A stretch of 64,000 nt of DNA from Streptomyces sp. HNM0574 (GTDB lineage: Bacteria; Actinomycetota; Actinomycetes; Streptomycetales; Streptomycetaceae). This document shows, piece by piece, positions 58,240 to 64,000 of this stretch. The stretch covers positions 372,001-436,000 of the forward strand of contig NZ_JAASAH010000002.1 of assembly GCF_012726235.1 (NCBI RefSeq), given 5' to 3'. Within the stretch, counting starts at the first letter, position 1; the number at the start of each line of letters is the position of its first letter. Below the pieces are notes generated by a model, which saw nothing but the letters and a program-made list of their open reading frames with translations, was not told where the DNA came from and searched no databases. A program made the translations under genes and the position numbers.

Positions 58240-58587
58240 CTCGCGCCCCCTTCTGGAGCCAACCGGTCGCTTGCTCGATGACGTACACATTGCCGCGCCA
58301 GTTTCATCGCCAAGTCCCCCGACTGTCACAGAGGTGTCACAGGGCGGCTCTTCACCCTCCGCACCCGTAACCCCCGACGGCGAAATCGCTGGCCAGAAGC
58401 GTGATCGCGGCCCGTGACAGGACAAGCGGAATCCGGGAGAGGCGCGTCACCGTCACGGCGCTCCGTGACCCGCTGTCCGCCGCCCGCGCACGCTGCGTGG
58501 CGCACGGGCCCGTCCCCCGCGCGGGGCCGGGGGTGCGCCCGGACGGGCAGTCGAAGTCCGCGGGGGCCATGGGCCAGAATGGCGCGC
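58240..58587. promoter_or_regulatory. Divergent regulatory region sigQ / afsQ1
   Basis: This 348-bp gap contains GTCAC-AGAGGT-GTCAC at 58325-58340, an exact match to the AfsQ1 consensus GTnAC-n6-GTnAC. It lies ~86 bp from the sigQ start. On the afsQ1 side CAGAAT (58575-58580) ends 7 nt before the GTG, giving a leaderless mRNA. A further GTCAC tandem (58448-58458) lies closer to afsQ1. Confidence 0.7.
58325..58340. promoter_or_regulatory. Predicted AfsQ1 binding site
   Basis: Direct repeat GTCAC (58325-58329), 6 bp, GTCAC (58336-58340). Reported AfsQ1 sites follow this rule. It lies in the divergent sigQ/afsQ1 gap, where the S. coelicolor protein binds, which makes chance unlikely. Confidence 0.7.
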
Positions 58588-59265
58588 GTGTCTTTCCTGT
58601 TGCTGATCGAGGACGACGACGCCGTCCGTACCGCCCTGGAGATGGGTCTGACCCGTCAGGGCCACCGCGTGGTGACCGCTCCGTCCGGCGAGGACGGCCT
58701 CCGCATGCTCAAGGAGCAGCGGCCCGACCTCATCGTGCTGGACGTGATGCTGCCGGGCATCGACGGCTTCGAGGTCTGCCGCCGCATCCGCCGCACGGAC
58801 CAGCTGCCGATCATCCTGCTCACGGCCCGCAGCGACGACATCGACGTCGTGGTCGGCCTGGAGTCCGGTGCCGACGACTACGTGGTGAAGCCGGTGCAGG
58901 GCCGGGTGCTGGACGCCCGCATCCGCGCGGTGATGCGCCGCGGCGAGCGCGAGTCGAGCGATTCGGCGACGTACGGCAGCCTGGTCATCGACCGTTCCGC
59001 GATGACCGTGACGAAGGACGGCGAGGACCTCCAACTCACCCCGACCGAGCTGCGGTTGCTGCTGGAGCTGAGCCGCAGACCGGGCCAGGCGCTCTCCCGG
59101 CAGCAGCTGCTGCGCCTGGTCTGGGAGCACGACTACCTGGGCGACTCGCGGCTCGTCGACGCCTGCGTGCAGCGGCTGCGCGCGAAGGTCGAGGACGTCC
59201 CGTCGTCGCCGAAGCTGATCAGGACGGTGCGCGGGGTCGGTTACCGGCTGGACGCCCCGCAGTGA
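58588..59265 (+). CDS. afsQ1: Response regulator AfsQ1
   Basis: This 225-residue OmpR-type regulator has receiver domain acidic pocket 'LLIEDDDAV', phospho-acceptor Asp in 'LIVLDVMLPGIDGFEV' (~52), Thr/Lys switch 'ILLTARSDDIDVVVG' and 'DYVVKPVQGRV'. The winged-helix output domain (~130-225) contains 'GEDLQLTPTELRLLLELSRRPGQALSRQQLL' and 'RTVRGVGYRLDAPQ' (blocks). It controls antibiotic and nitrogen-linked genes in S. coelicolor. Start GTG 58588 is leaderless-like (CAGAAT 7 nt before) and gives the expected 225-residue length; ATG 58579 would add three. Overlaps afsQ2 by four bases. Confidence 0.95.
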   Translation: MSFLLLIEDDDAVRTALEMGLTRQGHRVVTAPSGEDGLRMLKEQRPDLIVLDVMLPGIDGFEVCRRIRRTDQLPIILLTARSDDIDVVVGLESGADDYVVKPVQGRVLDARIRAVMRRGERESSDSATYGSLVIDRSAMTVTKDGEDLQLTPTELRLLLELSRRPGQALSRQQLLRLVWEHDYLGDSRLVDACVQRLRAKVEDVPSSPKLIRTVRGVGYRLDAPQ

Positions 59266-60929
59266 CGGAGGCTCCCCCGTCCGCCTGCCCCCGCCCGGGC
59301 ACCTCCGCTCCCGGGCGCTGGCGCGAGCGGCTGGCCGGGGTGCTGCCGACGCTGCGGCTGCGGCTCGTCGTCGTCTTCGCGCTGGTGGCGCTGACCGCCG
59401 CCGTCTCCGCCTCGGGCATCGCCTACTGGCTGAACCGCGACGCCGCGCTGACCCGCGCGCAGAACGCGGCGCTGAACGACTTCCGCAAGTCCATGGAGGA
59501 CAACGTCGGCAGCCTGCCCCGCGGTTACACCTGCGGCCAGCTGCGCGAGACCGCGGCGAAGATGGCGCACACCACCCAGGAGTACGAGGTGGTGCTGATC
59601 GGCGAGGGGGACGACGGCAGGAAGTGCACCGTCTCCTCCGACCCGGACTCCTTCGGCACCGGTGACGTGCCGCCGCAGCTGACCCGCGCGGTCGTCAAGC
59701 GCCGGGCCGTCGGCGAGGGCAACGACTTCCCGTACCACCTGTACTGGCAGCGGATCACCCGGAACGGCGGCAACGAGCCGTACCTCGTCGGCGGCGCGAA
59801 GCTGATCGGCGAGGAGAGCGAGGAGCCCACGCCCTCCGGGTACATGCTCAAGTCCCTCGCGCCCGAGCAGGACGACCTCAACTCGCTGGCCTGGTCGCTG
59901 GGCATCGCCACGGGGCTGGCGCTGATCGGCGCCATGCTGCTGGCGCAGGCCGCCGCGACGACGGTGCTGCGTCCCGTCGGACGCCTCGGCGACGCGGCGC
60001 GGCGGCTCGGCGAGGGGAAGCTCGACACCCGGCTGAAGGTGACGGGCACCGACGAACTGGCCGAGCTGTCCCGGACGTTCAACCAGGCGGCGGCCTCGCT
60101 GGAGCAGCGGGTCGCGGAGCTGAGCGCGCGCGAGGAGTCCTCGCGCCGCTTCGTCGCCGACATGTCGCACGAGCTGCGCACGCCGATGACGGCGATCTCG
60201 GCGGTCACCGAGGTGCTGGAGGAGGAGCAGGACAACCTCGACCCGATGATCGCCCCCGCGGTCCAGCTCGTCGTCAGCGAGACCCGGCGGCTGAACGACC
60301 TGGTCGAGAACCTGATGGAGGTCACCAGGTTCGACGCGGGCACCGCGAAGCTGGTGCTCGACGACGTCGACGTCGCCGACCAGGTCACGGCCTGCGTGGA
60401 CGCGCGGGCCTGGCTGGACGCCGTCGAACTCGACGCCGACCGCGGCACGACGGCCCGCCTGGACCCGCGCCGCCTGGACGTCATCCTCGCCAACCTGATC
60501 GGGAACGCGCTCAAGCACGGCGGCTCCCCGGTGCGGGTCTCGGTGCGTACGGAGAGCGGCGCGGAGGGGGACGCGGCGGGCGACGAGCTCGTCATCGAGG
60601 TCGCCGACCGCGGGCCCGGCATCCCCGAGCAGGTGCTGCCGCACGTCTTCGACCGGTTCTACAAGGCCAGCGCGTCCAGGCCGCGTTCGGAGGGCAGCGG
60701 GCTCGGGCTGTCCATCGCGCAGGAGAACGCGCACATCCACGGCGGCGCGATCTCGGCCCGCAACGCCCCCGAGGGCGGCGCCGTCTTCACCCTGCGCCTC
60801 CCCCGCGACGTCGGCGCCCGCTCCCGCGACGAGGACGAGGAGGACGACGGGTACGAGGGGGAGCGCGGGGACGCGGCCGACGACGGCCGGAAGCACGGGA
60901 GCACGGACCGGAGGAACGACGAAGCATGA
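59262..60929 (+). CDS. afsQ2: Sensor histidine kinase AfsQ2
   Basis: This 555-residue kinase has two transmembrane helices ('LVVVFALVALTAAVSASGIAYWL', ~33-55; 'WSLGIATGLALIGAMLLAQAAATTVL', ~210-235) around a ~150-residue extracellular sensor with a Cys pair (CGQ.., RKC). HAMP follows, then the HisKA site 'RFVADMSHELRTPMTAI' with the phosphorylated His. The ATPase has 'NLIGNALKHGG', 'VADRGPGIPEQVL' and 'GSGLGLSIAQENA'. The C-terminal ~45 residues are Asp/Glu-rich and probably disordered. GTG 59262 overlaps afsQ1 as GTGA. Its stop overlaps the next lipoprotein gene (ATGA). Confidence 0.95.
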   Translation: MTEAPPSACPRPGTSAPGRWRERLAGVLPTLRLRLVVVFALVALTAAVSASGIAYWLNRDAALTRAQNAALNDFRKSMEDNVGSLPRGYTCGQLRETAAKMAHTTQEYEVVLIGEGDDGRKCTVSSDPDSFGTGDVPPQLTRAVVKRRAVGEGNDFPYHLYWQRITRNGGNEPYLVGGAKLIGEESEEPTPSGYMLKSLAPEQDDLNSLAWSLGIATGLALIGAMLLAQAAATTVLRPVGRLGDAARRLGEGKLDTRLKVTGTDELAELSRTFNQAAASLEQRVAELSAREESSRRFVADMSHELRTPMTAISAVTEVLEEEQDNLDPMIAPAVQLVVSETRRLNDLVENLMEVTRFDAGTAKLVLDDVDVADQVTACVDARAWLDAVELDADRGTTARLDPRRLDVILANLIGNALKHGGSPVRVSVRTESGAEGDAAGDELVIEVADRGPGIPEQVLPHVFDRFYKASASRPRSEGSGLGLSIAQENAHIHGGAISARNAPEGGAVFTLRLPRDVGARSRDEDEEDDGYEGERGDAADDGRKHGSTDRRNDEA

Positions 60930-61585
60930 CCCCCCGGCCCGAACATCACGCGACGCCGCGCACCCGTACCGCCCCGCGGGCGCGCGCGGGTGCGGCGCTC
61001 TGCGCGGTGCTCGCCGTGCTCACGGCGGGCTGCGGCGTGCGCGCCACCTCGGTGCCCGTCGACGCCGGCGCCGCGCCGTCCCGGGTGGCCTGCGTGCTGC
61101 CGGAGGGCGGCGCCGAGGACGCGTCCAACGCCGGCACCGAGCGCGCGCACGTCTACCTGGTGTGCAGCGGCCGCGTCTCCGCCGTCGACCGCCACGTCGA
61201 CCTGCCGGAGGGCGGCTCGCCCGCCGAACGGGCCGACGCGGCACGGACGTTGCTCACCGCGCTCCAGGCCGCGCCGGACAGCGGCGAGGAGTCCGCCGGC
61301 TTCACCACGGACGTGCCGCGCGACCTGCGGATCGCCAAGCCACGCGCCGGCGACCCGGAGCGGACGCTGCGGCTGAGCGCCCCGCCGCGCGAGCTGCCCG
61401 CGTTCGCGCTGGCGCAGCTGGTGTGCACCTTCGCGGACAGCCCGCTCGGCGGCAGCGAACGCACCGTCGTCCTCGCCGGACCGGGCGAGGCGCACGACGC
61501 GGACGCCGCCCCGGCCCGCTACACCTGCGACACCGAGCTGCGCACCGACGGGGACGCCGCGAAGACCGCCGGGACGCCGGTGTGA
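60926..61585 (+). CDS. Lipoprotein encoded in the afsQ operon
   Basis: This 219-residue protein has an N-terminal signal ending in the lipobox 'LAVLTAGCGVRA' (lipid Cys ~36). The mature part is Ala/Asp/Gly rich with conserved 'ACVLPEGGAEDASN', 'VYLVCSGRVSAVDRHVDLPEGG' and 'CTFADSPLGGSERTVVL', and four later Cys (ACV, VCS, VCT, TCD) that could form two disulfides. The ATGA overlap with afsQ2 shows operon membership. In S. coelicolor the homologous third gene has been called afsQ3 (from memory). A role as auxiliary sensor of AfsQ2 is inferred. Confidence 0.88.
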   Translation: MTPRPEHHATPRTRTAPRARAGAALCAVLAVLTAGCGVRATSVPVDAGAAPSRVACVLPEGGAEDASNAGTERAHVYLVCSGRVSAVDRHVDLPEGGSPAERADAARTLLTALQAAPDSGEESAGFTTDVPRDLRIAKPRAGDPERTLRLSAPPRELPAFALAQLVCTFADSPLGGSERTVVLAGPGEAHDADAAPARYTCDTELRTDGDAAKTAGTPV

Positions 61586-62190
61586 GGGCCGCTCCGTTCC
61601 CCGGCGGAACCGCGGCCGCCGGTGGCGGCGTCCCAGGGGGAGTGCAGCGCCATGGCCGTGGCGGCGAATCCGCCACTCCCCGCATCCGTCTCACCGGGCT
61701 CCTCCTGCTGAGCGCGCATCTGGCGATCGTCGGCTGGCTGACCCTGCGTCCGCTGTCCGTACCGTGGGTCGCCCCGGCGAACCTCGAACCGCTCGCCACC
61801 ATCAGCGCCGAGCTGGAGCACGGCCCGCGCGAGGCGTTCGCACAGCTCGGCGACGCGCTGCTGCTGCTCGCCCCGCTCGGCGTCCTGCTGCCGCTGGCGA
61901 CGGGACGGCTGCACCGCTCCCTGACGGGCACCTGGCTGCGCACCGTCATGGCCGGGGCGATGCTCTCGCTGGTGCTGGCGCTCGCGCAGTCCGGGGTGCC
62001 GGGGCACGTCGTCAACATCGACAAGGTGCTGCTGAACGCCACCGGCGTCGCGCTGAGCTGCCTGTTCCTCTTCCCGCCGGTGCGCGCGGTGCTGCGCCGC
62101 CGCCACCCGGCCGCGCTGCGGCTGCCCGGGCAGCCGCCCGCGGGCTCGGGGGCGACCCCGAGAAGGGCCAGGGTCGGGATCGCTCCCTGA
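61582..62190 (+). CDS. VanZ-family membrane protein
   Basis: This protein of up to 202 residues has four membrane segments: 'LTGLLLLSAHLAIVGWLTL', 'LGDALLLLAPLGVLLPLA', 'LRTVMAGAMLSLVLALAQSG' and 'LLNATGVALSCLFLFPPV'. The VanZ signature region is 'NLEPLATISAELEHG', followed by the membrane loop 'GHVVNIDKVLLNATG'. In VanZ the domain lowers teicoplanin binding; function in Streptomyces is unclear. GTG 61582 overlaps the lipoprotein stop (GTGA) and gives a ~35-residue Gly-rich leader; GTG 61642 is an alternative start. Last gene of the afsQ operon. Confidence 0.85.
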   Translation: MRAAPFPGGTAAAGGGVPGGVQRHGRGGESATPRIRLTGLLLLSAHLAIVGWLTLRPLSVPWVAPANLEPLATISAELEHGPREAFAQLGDALLLLAPLGVLLPLATGRLHRSLTGTWLRTVMAGAMLSLVLALAQSGVPGHVVNIDKVLLNATGVALSCLFLFPPVRAVLRRRHPAALRLPGQPPAGSGATPRRARVGIAP

Positions 62191-62286
62191 GGACGACGCC
62201 GGGGCGCCCGCGCGGACCTACCGTGGAATCACGGAGGGGCCGCGACGTACCGCCCGCCCGTGAGTCAAGAGCGAAGGAGCCGCACC

Positions 62287-62487
62287 ATGGCCGCACCACT
62301 CGTCCGTCCCCGCGACAACCGGATGATCGGCGGTGTGTGCGCGGGAATCGCCCGCCGCTTCGGCATGAAGCCGAACACCGTGCGGATGCTGTTCGTGGTC
62401 TCCTGCCTGCTGCCGGGGCCGCAGTTCCTGCTGTACCTCGCGCTGTGGATCCTGCTCCCCGACGAGGGCGCGCGCACGGCCTGGTGA
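62287..62487 (+). CDS. PspC-domain membrane protein
   Basis: This 66-residue protein (MAAPLVRPRDNRMIGGVCAG) has 'MIGGVCAGIARRFGMKPNTVRML' and one transmembrane segment 'VVSCLLPGPQFLLYLALWILLP'. It is a minimal PspC domain, related to phage shock proteins that sense membrane stress. AAGGAG lies 9-14 nt before the ATG 62287. A strong terminator follows. Confidence 0.88.
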   Translation: MAAPLVRPRDNRMIGGVCAGIARRFGMKPNTVRMLFVVSCLLPGPQFLLYLALWILLPDEGARTAW

Positions 62488-62511
62488 CCACCGCGCGCGA
62501 CGACGGGCTCA

Positions 62512-62567
62512 CGCACGACAGTGGCGGGCCGCACCCGGCGAGGGGTGCGGCCCGCCACTGTCGTGCG
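62512..62567. terminator. Bidirectional terminator PspC / secreted protein
   Basis: Perfect 25-bp arms (62512-62536 and 62543-62567) with a 6-nt loop between the convergent PspC gene and the small secreted-protein gene. Confidence 0.9.
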
Positions 62568-62577
62568 CGGGGGTCCG

Positions 62578-62889
62578 TCAGCCGACGGGGAGGCCACCCA
62601 GCAGACCGCCCTGGTTGGCGCCCTTGGACAGCGCCTCCTCCGCGACGGACGTGAGCATCTTGCCCGCGGGGCGCACGACGTCCTGGCTCTCGCCGAGGGT
62701 CTCGGCGGTGCCCTCCGGCAGGTTCGCGGCGAGGCTCTCCGCGGGGACGCTCTCCACGGCACCGGCGGCGGTGCTGGTGGCGCCGTCGAGCGTCTGGGCG
62801 GTGTTGGCGGAGGCGACCCCGCCGCCGGCGGCGGCGAATGCGGCGGAGAGGGCGGCGACGCCGAGCGTCTTCTTCGTTACCTGCTTCAT
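62578..62889 (-). CDS. Small secreted protein of the GxLPVG-ending family
   Basis: This 103-residue protein has a Sec signal (KKTLGVAALSAAFAAAGGGVASA, ~6-28, cleavage after VASA|N). The mature ~75 residues are Ala/Gly/Glu rich with short amphipathic helices ('TAETLGESQDVVRPAGKMLTSVAEEALSKG') and end 'NQGGLLGGLPVG'. Similar proteins occur in Streptomyces, often mislabelled ATP-binding proteins, and none has a known role. GAGGACG lies ~15 nt before ATG 62889. It is distantly similar in shape to the protein at 53253. Confidence 0.82.
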   Translation of the reverse strand: MKQVTKKTLGVAALSAAFAAAGGGVASANTAQTLDGATSTAAGAVESVPAESLAANLPEGTAETLGESQDVVRPAGKMLTSVAEEALSKGANQGGLLGGLPVG

Positions 62890-63049
62890 CAGTGACTACG
62901 TCCTCATGTGGGGGCTTTTGAGCAGCGCCGATGAACGTAGCCATGGATTCCGACGTGCCGCAAACATCCGGCTTTGGCCGGGAGTCGGCGCGGCGCGGCG
63001 TTTCGCCGCCGCTCCGCGCCGTCCGCGAGCGCGGCCCCGCGTGCCAGGA
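62890..63049. other. Gap between secreted-protein gene and adenosine deaminase
   Basis: 160 bp on the 3' side of adenosine deaminase and the 5' side of the secreted-protein gene, both on the minus strand. No terminator hairpin for adenosine deaminase was recognised. Confidence 0.35.
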
Positions 63050-64000
63050 TCAGCCGTTGCCGTTGCGGTATGCGCTGGTCACAGCGGTGTCGGGCGGTGA
63101 GGCCCGGAAGAGCCACTCGGCCTTGAGCTCGGCGTAGCCGGGCTTGATCACCTCGTTGATCATGGCGAGACGTTCATCGAAAGGAATGAACGCGGACTTC
63201 ATCGCATTGACCGTGAACCACTGCATGTCGTCGAGCGTGTAGTCGAACGTCCGGACCAGGTGCTCGAATTCGCCGCTCATCGTGGTGCCGCTCATGAGCC
63301 GGTTGTCGGTGTTCACCGTGGCGCGGAAGTGCAGCCTCCGCAGCAGCCCGATGGGGTGCTCCTCGTACGAGGCGGCGGCGCCGGTCTGGAGGTTCGAGCT
63401 GGGGCACAGCTCCAGCGGAATCCGCTTGTCCCGCACGTAGTTGGCGAGCCGCCCCAGCGTCACCGAGCCGTCGTCGGCGACGTCGATGTCGTCGATGATG
63501 CGGACGCCGTGCCCGAGCCGGTCCGCGCCGCACCATTGGAGGGCCTGCCAGATGGAGGGCAGCCCGAAGGCTTCACCGGCGTGGATGGTGAAGTGGTTGT
63601 TCTCGCGCTTGAGGTACTCGAACGCGTCCAGGTGCCGGGTCGGCGGGTGGCCCGCCTCGGCGCCCGCGATGTCGAAGCCGACGACGCCCGAGTCGCGGTG
63701 CCGGTTGGCGAGTTCGGCGATCTCCAGGGCGCGGGCCGCGTGCCGCATCGCGGTGAGCAGGGCGCCGACGCGGATGCGGTTGCCGTCCTCGCGGGCGCGG
63801 CGCTCGCCCTCGCGGAAGCCCGCGCTGACGGCCTCGACGACGTCCTCCAGTTCGAGGCCGCCCTCCAGGTGCTGCTCGGGCGCGTAGCGCACCTCGGCGT
63901 AGACGACGCCGTCGGCCGCGAGGTCCTCGGCGCACTCGGCGGCGACGCGGAACAGGGCCTCGCGGGTCTGCATCACGCCGACGGTGTGCGCGAAGGTCTC
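63050..64000 (-). CDS. add: Adenosine deaminase, N-terminus beyond window
   Basis: The visible ~316 residues are the C-terminal part of a ~390-residue TIM-barrel metalloenzyme that deaminates adenosine to inosine. '[20 protein letters not shown]' holds the zinc His and the catalytic Glu. The '[15 protein letters not shown]' and '[19 protein letters not shown]' parts contain the metal Asp. The N-terminal HxH metal site lies outside (right edge, minus strand). The C-terminal '[27 protein letters not shown]' is standard for Streptomyces. It feeds inosine to the purine nucleoside phosphorylase. Confidence 0.95.
   Translation of the reverse strand, partial: ETFAHTVGVMQTREALFRVAAECAEDLAADGVVYAEVRYAPEQHLEGGLELEDVVEAVSAGFREGERRAREDGNRIRVGALLTAMRHAARALEIAELANRHRDSGVVGFDIAGAEAGHPPTRHLDAFEYLKRENNHFTIHAGEAFGLPSIWQALQWCGADRLGHGVRIIDDIDVADDGSVTLGRLANYVRDKRIPLELCPSSNLQTGAAASYEEHPIGLLRRLHFRATVNTDNRLMSGTTMSGEFEHLVRTFDYTLDDMQWFTVNAMKSAFIPFDERLAMINEVIKPGYAELKAEWLFRASPPDTAVTSAYRNGNG

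Noticed and set aside
1..64000. tRNA, rRNA, CRISPR array, insertion sequence, integrase
   Set aside because: No clover-leaf, 16S/23S segment, regular repeat-spacer array, transposase or recombinase motif was seen.

Overview
The window is very high G+C DNA with GTG/TTG starts, dense terminal-overlap operons, mycothiol metabolism, XRE-DUF397 regulator pairs, an AfsQ1/AfsQ2-SigQ locus and many leaderless-looking promoters. All of this points to a Streptomyces chromosome. From memory, the order greA, mca, msrA, L,D-transpeptidase, enoyl-CoA hydratase, adenylate cyclase, birA, pccB, maf, accA2, deoR, lpd, pnp, pmm, deoC, sigQ/afsQ1/afsQ2 and adenosine deaminase matches the core region around SCO4900-SCO4970 of S. 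coelicolor. No alignment was run.

Layout. (1) 1-10,200 is an accessory stretch. It holds a polymorphic-toxin style operon (truncated RHS/YD-repeat giant, WXG-like protein, SseB-domain protein), a 1,120-residue protein with a propeller-like N-terminus and a membrane C-terminus, a toxin-first HigBA-type pair, a secreted protein, and a MazEF-type pair under a 38-bp palindrome. (2) 10,230-20,600 is conserved metabolism: cystathionine gamma-synthase, MarR regulator, threonine deaminase, a drug-type ABC transporter, GreA, mycothiol conjugate amidase and MsrA. (3) 20,580-28,600 mixes XRE/DUF397 regulators, small zinc-finger-like ORFs, a thioredoxin-like secreted protein with an altered active site, a lipoprotein L,D-transpeptidase, a sortase-E type LADTG surface protein and a GAF-GGDEF diguanylate cyclase. 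(4) 28,600-40,800 is acyl-CoA carboxylase biology (enoyl-CoA hydratase, biotin ligase, PccB, epsilon subunit, Maf, biotin carboxylase/BCCP) plus class III adenylate cyclase and a CstA/YbdD pyruvate-type transporter pair. (5) 40,900-53,250 holds a second XRE/DUF397 set, a DeoR regulator, a quinone reductase of the lipoamide dehydrogenase fold, and a nucleoside/deoxyribose catabolic set (pnp, phosphohexomutase, deoC, two aldehyde dehydrogenases), interrupted by decayed toxin-antitoxin remnants. (6) 53,250-64,000 holds small secreted proteins, an HxlR regulator divergent from an aminotransferase, uridine kinase, sigQ divergent from the afsQ1-afsQ2-lipoprotein-VanZ operon, a PspC protein and a truncated adenosine deaminase.

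How they work together. Pnp, phosphosugar mutase, DeoC and the aldehyde dehydrogenases form a plausible route from nucleosides to acetaldehyde and acetyl units. The DeoR-family gene lies nearby, and pnp and deoC share a CTACGCGyGTAG palindrome at their promoters. Biotin carboxylase, carboxyltransferase, epsilon subunit and biotin ligase form an acyl-CoA carboxylase module. cAMP and c-di-GMP cyclases sit within 3 kb of each other. The sigQ-afsQ1 intergenic region carries an exact match to the reported AfsQ1 site GTnAC-n6-GTnAC. At least eleven genes have a TAnnnT-like -10 hexamer ending 6-7 nt before the start codon, as expected of leaderless mRNAs. The least explained items are the propeller/membrane giant beside the RHS operon and the string of intact and decaying toxin-antitoxin loci.
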